A stretch of 64,000 bases of DNA. Origin: Paramicrosporidium saccamoebae. Its lineage: Eukaryota > Rozellomycota. Position numbers and translations under genes: made by a program. The notes beneath the pieces were generated by a model. It saw nothing but the letters and a program-made list of their open reading frames with translations. It ran no database searches and was not told the DNA's origin. Shown here piece by piece: positions 44,501 through 54,612 of this stretch. How positions within the stretch are numbered: position 1 is the first letter of the stretch; each line of letters opens with the position of its first letter. Location of the stretch: positions 1-64,000 of the forward strand of contig MTSL01000191.1 of assembly GCA_002794465.1 (NCBI GenBank). The letters are read 5' to 3'.

Positions 44501-45074
44501 GATCATAGGGACATTCATTCAGCTCAATCAAATCCTTATCTCCAAGATTATTCAAAAGACAAAACTTGCTTCGAAGCATGATGGGCACACGGCCAATAAA
44601 GACTTTGGATAGTTCCTCCGTCTCAATTTCCGTCTCCTCATCTCCATCCACCTCTACCGTTCGCTTTCTCATATCAATATATAAGGGGGCCGAATACGTC
44701 AAGTCACGAAGCCGCGCCTCATTGGGAAACATGGGCTGCGTACTTCCATCCGACTCGGTCATGGTCGGTTTGCTCAGGTACACCTGTCCAAACTCGATTT
44801 CAAACCGCTTGGGGAACTCGGAATCCACTCCAGCAACACTACTAGTTGTCTCCAGAACGAGCCTAGAATTCTCGTCTACGATTTCTTGCATAGTGTTCTC
44901 GATAAACTCGTTGAACGAGTCTAGCTGCTGGCGGACCAGACCTTTTTCTTCAAAAAATGAAGATATGACTGTCCAACAGTCTTCTTGCGTGATGGTCTCC
45001 TCCTCTTGTTGGTCTAGTTAATGAATAAGGTTCATGAAAAAGAGATGAATACAGTTAGAGGACTTGTCGATCAT
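41517..45074 (-). CDS. RPB2: RNA polymerase II second-largest subunit Rpb2
   Basis: Catalytic-core subunit of RNA polymerase II, 1172 aa (yeast 1224). The exons are complement(41517..45013, 45053..45074); the intron is 39 nt and lies after codon 7. After splicing, the N-terminus has [19 protein letters not shown] followed by [12 protein letters not shown], as in yeast. Hallmarks are [17 protein letters not shown], the [20 protein letters not shown] block, [13 protein letters not shown] with the catalytic-site acidic residues, [15 protein letters not shown], and [19 protein letters not shown]. The C-terminal zinc site has CDLCG and CRACRN. The gene ends at [12 protein letters not shown]. The start lies 41 bp inside the edge of an assembly gap, so the promoter is partly missing. 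Confidence 0.97.
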
Positions 45075-45115
45075 GACCCTGGTTAATGAGCAGCTTAGTG
45101 TTATGTGTAATGTGT

Positions 45116-45282
45116 NNNNNNNNNNNNNNNNNNNNNNNNNNNNNNNNNNNNNNNNNNNNNNNNNNNNNNNNNNNNNNNNNNNNNNNNNNNNNNNNNNNNN
45201 NNNNNNNNNNNNNNNNNNNNNNNNNNNNNNNNNNNNNNNNNNNNNNNNNNNNNNNNNNNNNNNNNNNNNNNNNNNNNNNNNN
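45116..45282. other. Assembly gap (167 N)
   Basis: Run of N in the RPB2 upstream region. Frames spanning the N run are artefacts. Confidence 0.95.
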
Positions 45283-45721
45283 AAGTATATGTTGTATCAC
45301 AGCTAGGTGGTGGTTGAACTATTTGATAGATCGCTAATCCCTCTGAATTGGTGGAACAATTGGCTGGTTCCTTATTAAGAATGTTACGTGGTGGGAGGTG
45401 AAAGTTAAGAGTACTACCGCGTATTGTCGCGTAGTGGGAGAGATGGTGAAGCGTAATTAGAGTGACAATCTTTTCGTTCCTTGCTTCTGACTCTTATTTA
45501 CATGTTTAACTCGTGATGATGATCCCACGCTGTACGACAGAATTCATACATAGCCTTAGTCGAGTTTACCTAGCGATGCGTGGTGAAGCAATTCGCTTTT
45601 AGGGAATGGTAGTCTTTATTTAATACACAAGCGGATGAGAAAAGTCGCCCTACGCCACGATTGGCAAGTCGAGATAGTTAAGCCAATTGACTCGAGTTAT
45701 TTGAGGCCCTTGCAGTTCAGG
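45283..45721. other. Intergenic region, shares a 14-bp motif with the dispersed repeat
   Basis: 439 bp between the gap and the aldo-keto reductase start. No gene is seen. The sequence TGTCGCGTAGTGGG at 45425-45438 is identical to the outer end of dispersed repeat copy B at 51877-51890, and close to the end of copy A. A third, mostly lost copy may therefore have been here or in the adjacent gap. The open frame from 45635 starts before the real ATG of the reductase. Confidence 0.4.
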
Positions 45722-46630
45722 ATGAAGCTAGAATTTCATAATGGGGTGGACATGCCTTTACTTGGGTGTAAGCGTCTGTCTTTTTTCGTTTACTGTGCAG
45801 TGGGGACGTATAAGATGACGGGGGAGAATGTGGAGATTGCCATCCCTGCCGCTCTGGATGCTGGATATCGTCTCTTTGATACCGCCACGATATATCGAAA
45901 TGAAGAGTTTGTTGGTGAAACGCTTAGGAAGGAAATGGCTCGTCGAGGAATTGCCCGCAGTAGCGTGTTTATAACGAGCAAATTGCAAACCAAGGACCAA
46001 GGCTACGAGGCAGCTACTACAGCGGTAAATACTTCACTTGCCAAGCTGAGAGTTGATTACATTGATTTGTATTTGATCCATTGGCCTGGGGCGTCTGGTC
46101 TTGATCCATCCGATCCTTTAAACAAGGAGCTACGAATTGGCAGCTGGCGTGCCCTCGAAGAGGCATTGGCGGTGGGCAAGCTTCGCAGCATTGGTGTTAG
46201 TAATTACATGCTGAAGCACCTTGAGGAAATGGAAACGTATGCGAACATAATGCCCATGGTGAATCAGATTGAACTGCACCCCGCTTACTACCCCGAAGAT
46301 GTAGTCGGGTATTGTCAGAGCAAGCAAATTGTGATTCAAGCATATTCGTCTTTGGGAAGGGGGAAGCTATTGGAAGACAGTTTTCTCAATGAGCATCCAC
46401 AAGTTGCCAAAATATCAGAGCAACATCGGGTCACTATCAGCCAAGTCTATCTCCGATGGGCTCTGCAGCATGGCTGGGGAATCTTGCCAAAATCCAACAG
46501 TCCTCATCGTATCAAAGAGAATGCCAACATTCTACACTTTAAGTTGAGCGATAAAGAAATGCACTACCTGGATTCTATCCACATCAAAGAGACACAAAAG
46601 ATATGTTGGGATCCTGTTACGGTGATGTAG
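45722..46630 (+). CDS. Aldo/keto reductase
   Basis: NADPH-dependent oxidoreductase of the AKR superfamily, 291 aa. The exons are 45722..45767 and 45801..46630. The intron is 33 nt, a multiple of three and free of stops, so the unspliced frame stays open and would insert 11 residues. Removing it restores MPLLGLGTYKM, the classic AKR opening. The catalytic tetrad is visible: Asp in GYRLFDTATIY, Tyr in the same block, Lys in FITSKL and His in LIHWPG. GVSNYMLKHLEE, VNQIELHPAYY and LPKSNSPHRIKEN follow. It resembles AKRs of the 2,5-diketogluconate reductase/Gcy1 type; the substrate is unknown. Confidence 0.9.
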   Translation: MKLEFHNGVDMPLLGCKRLSFFVYCAVGTYKMTGENVEIAIPAALDAGYRLFDTATIYRNEEFVGETLRKEMARRGIARSSVFITSKLQTKDQGYEAATTAVNTSLAKLRVDYIDLYLIHWPGASGLDPSDPLNKELRIGSWRALEEALAVGKLRSIGVSNYMLKHLEEMETYANIMPMVNQIELHPAYYPEDVVGYCQSKQIVIQAYSSLGRGKLLEDSFLNEHPQVAKISEQHRVTISQVYLRWALQHGWGILPKSNSPHRIKENANILHFKLSDKEMHYLDSIHIKETQKICWDPVTVM

Positions 46631-46825
46631 CTCTGGTGTATTTGTGGTAAAAAATATTTCTTGAAGAGCTTGATAATCCATGTGAAGTTTGTAGTAAAGA
46701 TTCCTTTTATCTGACCTGCCAATATTTTCTCTCCTCACATACCCGTCAACTCTAGTCCGTCGATATACTCCTTTTTCACTTTTTTATGATAGAGACCCTT
46801 TATTGGAATCGGTGCAACTAGCGGA

Positions 46826-47686
46826 TTAGTGATGTGGGGGAATGAATGCCCAAGTGTGGACAGACTCAGAAACAGAATTATCAGGTAAAGCCAGTCCCTC
46901 CTTTGGTATCTTGGCCTCATCAACATTATCAGAAACACGGCTGATAATGGAAATGCTGTGCTCAGCGGCACCCTTTCCTGTCATGAGCTCTTTCCACATT
47001 TGGTTCACAGAACGGATCACATTCATGGCAAATGCCTTGTTCTTGACTTCTCCGTTGAAGGCAAAAGAGTTGGCAGGCTTACCATCAGGAATCTTGTACA
47101 CCTCGAACCAGCGACGAGTGGCCTCTACCAGGCCCGGACAGACACGTTCCAAGTCGGAAGAGTCGTTTAGCTGAGATGCAAGAGGATCGGTGACATCAAT
47201 GGCAATAATCTTCCAGTCCGTCTCACCCTCATCCAACATGGCCAAGGCGCCAAGCACCTTGACCTGCTTCACCTCGCCAATCTTTGCCACTGCAGAACCA
47301 ATTTCAATGACATCAATCGGATCGTTGTCTCCTTTTAGACCGGTATCATGGTCAAGAACAGCGGGCGACTCCCAAGTCTGCGGGAACGCTCCATAATTCC
47401 ACAAGTAACCATGGTAGGGAAAGCAGTTTTTCACAAAACGTAAAGCGCCTTTCTTGACATCCTGCACAATAGGGTTCATCAGCTCGCTCTTGCTGATCTC
47501 TAGCTTTGCGTTTGAAAAGCGCGGCACTTCAACGACCATATTAAGGACACCCGCAGCTTCGTCTGCAAAGAGTGGCACGTCGTGGAATGGTGAGACTACC
47601 TGTCCTGAGGCATTCTGCAAATAGGCACGGTATTCGAGGGAAAACTTTCCAGCCACCTGGCGGACGGTGTAAGTGGAGGTGGTCAT
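46826..47686 (-). CDS. IPP1: Inorganic pyrophosphatase (soluble, family I)
   Basis: Hydrolyses pyrophosphate to phosphate; essential housekeeping enzyme of the cytosol. 286 aa, the same as yeast Ipp1 (287). It starts TYTVRQVAGKFSLEYRAYL. The metal site is GDNDPIDVIEIG, with FPYHGYLWNYGAFPQTWE before it and GETDWKIIAIDVTDP after it. The active-site YKIPDGKPANSFAF is present, and the end WAFIPPHH is com­parable to yeast. One exon. The same frame stays open upstream to an ATG at 47860, giving a hydrophobic 58-residue extension. I regard it as chance, because it overlaps the 5' region of the divergent kinase and is not family-like. Confidence 0.95.
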   Translation of the reverse strand: MTTSTYTVRQVAGKFSLEYRAYLQNASGQVVSPFHDVPLFADEAAGVLNMVVEVPRFSNAKLEISKSELMNPIVQDVKKGALRFVKNCFPYHGYLWNYGAFPQTWESPAVLDHDTGLKGDNDPIDVIEIGSAVAKIGEVKQVKVLGALAMLDEGETDWKIIAIDVTDPLASQLNDSSDLERVCPGLVEATRRWFEVYKIPDGKPANSFAFNGEVKNKAFAMNVIRSVNQMWKELMTGKGAAEHSISIISRVSDNVDEAKIPKEGLALPDNSVSESVHTWAFIPPHH

Positions 47687-47868
47687 TGAGCGAACGATAT
47701 GGAGGATAGGGGGAGCCGTGGCGGATGAGTCACAGAAATTACTGGAATCTCCCGACCAGGTGGACCCAGGCTGTCCTGTTATCAGGACTACTAACACGGC
47801 CACAATTCGCAGAGTAATCACAAGGAAAACCAAGCGCAAGTCTAGTCTTGCTCTGCACATTTGCAAAC

Positions 47869-48768
47869 ATGAATACCCCCGTGACAGCAGTAAAGACTAT
47901 CAATGGTTATGAATGGGGCAATGAGATTGGCAAAGGCACGCAACATCTTCGTGTCAATAATTACATAGGTGCTTGGGGAAAGGTTCGAATGGTAACAAAC
48001 GTGGCAACGGGCGAGCATTGTGCAGTCAAGATCATTTATCGCTCAAATATTGCTCGGAAAATCAAGAATGGAGTACAGCTGCTCTACAAGTAGACCGTCG
48101 GCTGTCCTTCTCACTGTAGTGAAGTTGAGCTCGTGCAGACATTATGCCACCAGAACATTATCAAGTATCACGAGCTCGATGACCACACCAATCCCGACAA
48201 ATTTTATCTGTTTATGGAGCTATGTGCCAGTGATATCTCAAGCGCCATTAATACCAAAGCAGTCTTTAAGCAATTGCTTGAGGGGCTGTTCTATCTCTCT
48301 ACACAGAACGTTGCACACCACGATATCAAGACGGACAATATTCTCATAACCGCCGATGGTGTGGTTAAAATTAGCGATTTTGGAGTGTCTGAGCGATATG
48401 ATCCCGGTGTTGGTTGCAACGTCTTTTTCGGGACGCCAGCGTTTCAGGCCCCAGAAATTGCCAAAAATATTACTGGCGATCCTTATGATGGCCACAAAGC
48501 GGATGTCTGGTCTGCAGGAGTAATTTTATATCAAATAGTAACTGGTGAGTTGCCGTTCACTGGAGGCAGTGTCTACCTTTTGATAAAGTCGATTGACAAT
48601 GATCCTGTCAGAATACCAAGCCTCTCTGACAAACGTCTCCGCGATTTATTGACTAAACTCTTGGCCAAGGAGCCAGAAAATCGACCAACGGCCGAGGAGG
48701 CTCTCCAGCATCCATGGTTTACCGAGGAAACGGAAACCGGAGAAGTAGGATGCTGTCGTATTACATAA
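47869..48768 (+). CDS. STK11: LKB1/STK11-like Ser/Thr kinase with C-terminal CaaX-type box
   Basis: Putative upstream kinase of AMPK/Snf1-type kinases. The exons are 47869..47935, 47969..48089 and 48120..48768, giving 278 aa; the introns are 33 and 30 nt. The first intron has GC instead of GT at its 5' end and lies in the glycine loop; splicing gives GKGAWGKV (G-x-G-x-x-G-x-V). Kinase motifs are AVKII, HHDIKTDNIL (HRD position), DFGVSERYD, and FGTPAFQAPEIA, which matches the LKB1 T-loop GSPAFQPPEIA rather than the CaMKK one. WSAGVILYQIVTG follows. The protein stops 15 residues after the kinase domain with GCCRIT, whose Cys at -4 is compatible with prenylation; animal LKB1 is farnesylated. The stop codon is 9 bp from that of LIPT1. 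Confidence 0.85.
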
Positions 48769-48777
48769 AACTGTAAT

Positions 48778-49773
48778 TTATGAAAAGCAAGGATCTTTTA
48801 AAAGGTTGACAAACAGACTTGGGCGGAGCTTTTCGCTCATCAAATGAGCACAGGTGCTCTCTACAATAATTCCGTCTTCGACAGAAATGTGCGCTTGGGG
48901 AAGTTTTAGCTTGAATGGCGCGGTCTTGTCAAATGTCCATTCTTCGCATTGCAAATCTTTTGCCAACGCTCTAACACTATCAATTTCGTCCATTTGTTCC
49001 TCCACAATGTCAATCACGCTTGTCCCAGGATATTGGTGCTTAAACTTTTGTGTGACCAGATCACAAAAGGATTCATGGTCAAGTTTTTCATGACCTTCTA
49101 TTTGCCCAATGTTGCCGACCGAGGAAATCACACTCGATATGGCTGCGCCACTTGCACGCATCTCCTCCTTCACCGGACTGTCTAGACATTTTGTCAACAT
49201 ATTTAGGTCAGAATTGATCAGCATGGTTCCGTGATGATATGCTCTCTCTCTGGTCAACCGGTAGGCAGAGCCGGATACTTTTGCAGTACCATGGAAAATG
49301 TCAAAGCGCGGAGAGAGTCGTAGCTGCGGTCGTAGTGGGTGTATCGCCTCCATTACCATCCTCACATAGGTTTCGCGACTGAATTGCTTCTTCGGCATCA
49401 TTACTGTGTACAAAGAGTTGCCCAAGTCCTACAGTTACATCCTTTAGTCGGTGGTACATGGTAGACGGCTCCACCACCGCTGAATCGACGAAGCAATGGT
49501 ATGCCGGCTATAGATAACGCAGGAATGTCACACTCTACCCACGGATTTTGGTTGCGTCCGATGACGACGCATGGCGTGTTACGCCACAAGAAGAGGCATA
49601 CCTGTTCGGGAGGGCCATTTCTGAATAGCCTAACGTTAATACAGCGCTTATACAGTACCAGTCTTCAAATGCCAAGTTTAAATGGGGCCTCACACAGTGG
49701 GAACGAACAATAAGCGCCTATCAAGATTGACAAATGGTAGTCATCTCCATACTGAGGATTTGGGAATCAGCAT
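48778..49773 (-). CDS. LIPT1: Lipoyltransferase / lipoate-protein ligase (LIPT1/Aim22/LplA family)
   Basis: Attaches lipoyl groups to the E2 subunits of 2-oxoacid dehydrogenases or to GCV-H in mitochondria. The exons are complement(48778..49428, 49458..49629, 49659..49717, 49753..49773), giving 300 aa; the introns are 35, 29 and 29 nt. Family blocks are [45 protein letters not shown] (the RRxSGGGxVYHD signature, completed by splicing), and [19 protein letters not shown], with the lipoate-linking Lys in [15 protein letters not shown] follows. No strong presequence is seen. It is head-to-head with the RBM26-like gene (168 bp). Confidence 0.92.
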
Positions 49774-49941
49774 ATCAAGGGTAATTTAGTTATCGGACAG
49801 TTCATATATCTATTATTGAATGCTCGGTATCAAAATACAAATGGCAAATGTACATGTGTGCATAGCATAGAAACTTTCTATATTTACTCGAGCCTGGCGA
49901 ATTAGACCTTGCCCAACGCATCACCGTCCATCCATCCCACG

Positions 49942-51642
49942 ATGCACCTGGAGGACATACCCGCTCTTCGTACCTACCTTACTGGACGTCTTGAAGCACT
50001 GTACAAGCATTCTGCATAGTCTCATCTTGCTAGGAGTGACGCCGACCCCGCTGCCCTCGCCGACTACATAATAGCTTTGTTGAAGCATGAAAAACCGCCG
50101 GCAGAGCTAAAGTCATTTTGTGCCAGTCAGCTCTCTGACTTTTTACACTCCAATACGGGCCAGTTTGTTGAAACATTGTTCAGGAGGATAGAGGGTCGAC
50201 CAGAACCAGTGGAGGAGGCCGTAATGGCGACACCCACACCTGAGCTGGAAACAAGACGACCCACTAGAGATGACAATAGAATGCGGGACTCTAGGAGCTA
50301 TTCGGATGAAGAGGACAAAGACCGTGGACACCGCCATCGGCAGGAACGCAACCGGTCTCGTTCCAGGTCACGTAATAGAATGGACGACCGACGTTCCTAT
50401 CCGCGACGTGAATACCACCAGCAAAGTCATAGAGGCAATTATGGGAGAGCACCGCCCTACGGCATGGTTCCGCCCGGCATGCTGGATTCTGGACATCGAG
50501 GGATGCGTCCCCAAAGAAGATACCAAAATCCCCCACCACAGAACCGATCCGACACAAGGCTAGTCATTGACCGAATCCCGCCCGAATACTGTTCCATCTC
50601 TATGGTGAATGACTACTTCCAGCGCTTCGGCACTATTGTCAATATCACAGTGCAGCCCGAGATGCAGCGTGCCCGAATCGAATTCTCTTCTCACGAAGAA
50701 GCCAACAACGCATATACTTCACCCGATGTGATTTTTGAGAATCGCTTTGTTAAGGTATACTGGGACCACGAGGACCTGCCGGCTGCTTCCGTTGTGCGTC
50801 CTGCTCTTACTCCTCGTCCCGGGAGCGCACAGGGAAATCCGGCCGCTGCCCGAAATGAGGCGTTACAGAAAAAGCAAGAAGCATTGAAGGGTATGCTCGA
50901 ACTGCAGAAGCAAAAACAGGAGCTCCTTCTCAAGTATATTTCACAACAGAAAGAACTGCTTGCAAAGCTCGAAAGCAAGACATTGCCGGAGGGAGAGAAA
51001 CAGGAGATATTAAAGACGCTCAAGGGAATCGACGATTTGATAAAGTCGCTAAACCTTTCGAGCATTTCGTCAGAAGAATCTTCGTCACTGAAAAAGTCCA
51101 CTGACATGATCCTTGATACACCTGAACAAAAGACTGGAAGCAGCACTCCCGACTCTAGTCAGCCCGTTACACCAATCCTTAGAGGAGGTCCAGCCATGAG
51201 AGGGCGTGGTGGAGGGATGGTTAGAGGAAGGGGAGGAGCATTTGCGTCAAGGGAGGCCCATCGTCTTGATCTCAGACCGACTGCCTTCTTGATGAAGCCG
51301 GTTCCCTCCAGAGTGGGTCGAGACATAGGATCCATTCGCAAGCTGTATGAGCCATACGGCGAGATCAAGAACATTACGCTCTGTGACGATCAGTCAGGTG
51401 TCATTGTCTCCTTTTCCAAGAGGGCAGACGCTGAAAAGGCCTATTTCTACATGCCAAAGGCAGATCTCGGCGAGCCGTTTGAACTAGAATGGGTTGCATC
51501 TGCCCTATCACAATCATCACCTGCTCTCAGTTCAGTCTCCGTTCCAGGTGATATCTCTCTCGGCGCGACAGACGCCTCCGCCATGCCTGAACATATTGCG
51601 TTTGAAGAAGAGGGTGCCGACGATTCTCATTGGAAACGGTAA
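49942..51642 (+). CDS. RBM26: RBM26/RBM27-like RNA-binding protein (PWI domain, two RRMs)
   Basis: Nuclear RNA-binding protein; in animals RBM26/27 are linked to the PAXT RNA-surveillance network. The exons are 49942..50000 and 50034..51642, giving 555 aa; the intron is 33 nt. Splicing completes an N-terminal PWI-like domain with ALSDADPAALADYIIAL, then LKSFCASQLSDFL, matching RBM26. An Arg/Ser and Arg/Asp-rich region follows (about 100-150), then RRM1 (about 193-265; LVIDRIPPE...FGTIVNI), a long charged coiled coil with repeated KQ and KE (about 300-345), an RGG patch (about 410-425) and a C-terminal RRM (about 430-510; GEIKNITLCDDQSGVIVSF). The CCCH finger of animal RBM26 was not seen. Confidence 0.85.
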
Positions 51643-51758
51643 TTTGATGTACACGGATCCATCGTATTGATGACGAGTTCTAGATCCACGATCTGTTTAT
51701 AAACAAAGTAATTAAATGCGAGATGTTATCTTTATATATGAAGCAGTGAAATGATTAG

Positions 51759-51822
51759 CCGAGTGCTGAGTGCCAAGTACTAAGTGCCGAGTACTAGGTG
51801 CCAAGTATTAGGTGCTGAGTAT
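51759..51822. repeat. Minisatellite of 14-bp units
   Basis: About four and a half degenerate copies of GTGCCRAGTAYTAR in the intergenic region after the RBM26-like gene. Small and without evident function. Confidence 0.75.
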
Positions 51823-51876
51823 CTGTCCAACATTGGGACGCTATGCCGGCAAGTCCATACCGATTGGTAATGAACA

Positions 51877-52034
51877 TGTCGCGTAGTGGGGATAATACCA
51901 CGGACGGGAAGGGGGTTGTTCACTGCTAATCCTAGAATAGTATGGATACACATCTCACCGTCCTCAAATACCCAGCAACTAATCAATCCTCTGCCTCTAC
52001 GTCAAATACCCAACTAATCAATCCTCTACGTCAC
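51877..52034 (-). repeat. Dispersed repeat, copy B (inverted relative to copy A)
   Basis: The reverse complement matches 11377-11592: the shared core runs from GTGACGTAGAGG through TTGCTGGGTATTTGAGGAC, then TGTATCCATACTATTC, to CTACGCGACA. This copy has two tandem head units instead of three; one unit differs by a short deletion. The unique arm is about 90 percent identical between copies by eye. It sits between RBM26-like and SET1. Confidence 0.8.
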
Positions 52035-52149
52035 AAATAGATCCCATATTAAAAAATAAATCCAATTTGCACTTTAAGAAAGGCGGTCCAACTACACTGC
52101 AGTTGTCATTAGGAAGTCATTAGTGTCACCGCATCGACTATCGATACAA

Positions 52150-54348
52150 ATGGGACCACCTGACCGCCGAGACTATTACCGACGATCCTTTTCCGGAAAA
52201 CGACGCTACGAGTACTCTTCGTCGGAGAGCGAGGATGAGCCTCGGCTGGGGAGTACACTGGGGAACGCATCGGGGAGTGCATCGGGAAACGTATCGGGGA
52301 GCGCATCGGGGAGTGCGTTGGGGAGGAGGTTAAATTTGGGGAGAGAGGGAGCGGTGCTGCTGAGGGATTGTCAATTTGTAAAACGCATGACCTATGATCC
52401 TGCGCTGCATGGCCTAATTAAAGAAAAGCCCACCTATTTGATGGGCAACGCGATCATTGAGGGAATTTCTGTAGACCCAAGATCAAAGGGCTTTGAGAGT
52501 GTCCCGGCTACTTTAAAGCCAATAACGTTTCAATGGGATGAAAATTCCAAGAATGCACCCCCGCCTTCCACCGTGTTGGTCAGCGGCTTTCCCTCCAAAG
52601 TGATCAGCAAAGCCCTGCTGATTAGTCTGATTGGTGCCGCACTGGACAAGGAAATTGCTGATCAGATCAAGGATGTGCAACTTTTCAATGGTTCGGCATT
52701 GTTAACTATGGAAGGCCCAGCCGCCTCCTCGCAGTTGGTAAGGCGACTTTGCAAAAACGGCGACAGCTGGACGGCCGTGTTTGATGCTGATGGAGAAAAG
52801 TTTCAGAAACTATGCAGACCCAAGCCAGAGCCACAACTCACTCCCCGTGCCGCCGATGGAGGCATTGAGAGACTAAAGTGCAGTCGACGTGTTCCGTGTA
52901 TTTTGATTGACTTTTCCACCATTCCTCGAGATGTTTCGCGGAGGGATGTGGGGGACATTTTCAAAAAGTGTCGAATTTATAACGTAATTGTCCAGCTTGA
53001 GGTTTGATTTCTGTAGATTGAACGCGGCGAAGCCCACTGGCATGTACATTTATCCAGCCAGGACGAAGTGGAGTATTCGCTTAGATGGAAAAACGACTTT
53101 AGGTGGAACGCACGGAGTATTAGTTTTACAACAAAATCTCATCATGAGCCTGCAAAGTCTTGCGATTTCCGGGATGATCATATACTTTGTCGAAGTGATA
53201 TCCATAGGAAGACTTTGCAAGATCTAGATGGGCATAGGAAGACGTCCCAAGATACAGACGATCATAGGAAAAAGTCTCAAGATGCGGACGAACATAGGAG
53301 GACGTCCCAAGATATGGACGAACGGAAACCGTCTGCCACCCAAAAGGAACTGCGAGGCAATTTGGACGCCTTCTACAGGCCGGCTTCGCAGACTTCTTCC
53401 CTTGAGATTGTGTCAACTTTGCAATCGGCCGAATCAGTGTCCGCAGAAGAGTCGCTCTTGTCCATGCCAATTTTCAATAAGCGACATTTAGAGCGAAAGC
53501 GCCATGAAGAGGAAGCGGCACTTCAGGTCGCTGAAGAAGCAAGACTACAGCTGGAGCAAAAGATAGCCGAAGAAGAACAGAGACGCATTCGCAAGGAGGA
53601 ACGCAAAGTACGCAAAGTTGGCGTGGTCAGCAAACCAGAGGCGGTTCCGTCCGTCGATACAGATCTGAGGATTCATAAATCAGGATCGGCGCGAACTGAA
53701 GGATTTTACCGTCCCGTTGAGCGGATAGTTTACCTGGAAAACATTGCCAGCCAAGCAAAGCCGGTTTATGATTCCGCTGAGCAGTCCTCTGGCGGCAGTC
53801 GCTCTAATCGCGCCCAGAATCGACGTCTCGTCTCCTCAATGGACCACCTCAGCAGCGATCTTTTTGTAAAGACGTCGGCCTTTTCTGTTCGAAGGAAAAA
53901 ATTGGTCCTTGGTCGTTCATCAATCCATTCTTGGGGATTATTTGCGGGCGAGGAAATTGAGACGGGCAACATGGTCTCTGAATATGTGGGAGAGGTGATA
54001 CGATTTACGGTCGCTAATATCCGCGAACGGAGGTACGAAATGTTACTTCGGGCCAAGGGCAGCACCGACATGGCCTCTTCCTACTTTTTCCGTTTGGATG
54101 ACACGCTCGTTGTGGATGCCACCCACAAAGGCAATCTATCGCGCTTCATCAACCATTCTTGTGATCCAACTTGCGTTGCGCGGGTCATTGCCATTGATGG
54201 AAAGCAGCGCATTGTGTTTTATGCGCGACGTGACATTCGACTGGGCGAGGAGATTACCTATGACTACAAATTTCCCCTGGAAGATGACCCTGAAAAGAAG
54301 ATTAAATGTCTCTGTGGCACACGAACATGTCGTGGAACTCTCAACTGA
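52150..54348 (+). CDS. SET1: Histone H3K4 methyltransferase Set1
   Basis: Catalytic subunit of COMPASS. The exons are 52150..52983 and 53017..54348, giving 721 aa (yeast 1080); the intron is 33 nt. The C-terminal SET domain (about 590-706) has SSIHSWGLFAGE, EYVGEVIR, NHSCDPTCVARVI (NHSCxPN position) and GEEITYDYKFPLE. The post-SET CLCGTRTCRGTLN has the Cys triad. An RRM-like segment lies at about 155-240 (TVLVSGFPSK). The N-terminus has SGSASG repeats. A 10-residue repeat (HRKTSQDxDx, four copies) lies at about residues 340-380. A charged KEERKVRKV helix region precedes SET and probably corresponds to the n-SET part. A longer frame starts with GTG and is disfavoured. Confidence 0.93.
53203..53322 (+). 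repeat. In-frame 30-bp tandem repeat inside SET1
   Basis: Four consecutive 30-bp units beginning CATAGGAAGACGTCYCAAGA, each coding HRKTSQDTDD-like peptides. The units differ at several sites, mostly changing the last residues. Frame is kept. This is a likely site of length variation between strains. Confidence 0.9.
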
Positions 54349-54612
54349 TTTACATAGAATTTTTGGTTATTAAATCGGATCGTGTGATTTTTGTATTTGT
54401 AATAGCGACCAGGATTTGTAACTGTACTCTTTCATAGTTCCTTATCCATTTATATACCACCATACTCCCATGCACTCTTACACTCTTACACCACATACAT
54501 TAATATCATACTCTTATCCGCACAATCATTGCCTATTTGCGTCATGATTGGTTGGGTGCACGCGCAGTGATTGGCTGGGATACAAATACACGACACTTCC
54601 CCATACCCCCAA

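Noticed and set aside
47951-47968. An 18-nt GT-AG intron in the LKB1-like kinase
   Set aside because: Leaves extra residues inside the glycine loop; the 33-nt GC-AG alternative restores the motif exactly.
53002-53016. A 15-nt intron (GTTTGATTTCTGTAG) in SET1
   Set aside because: It would be in frame, but the donor at 52984 gives a 33-nt GT-AG intron like all the others, with a more typical GTAATT donor.
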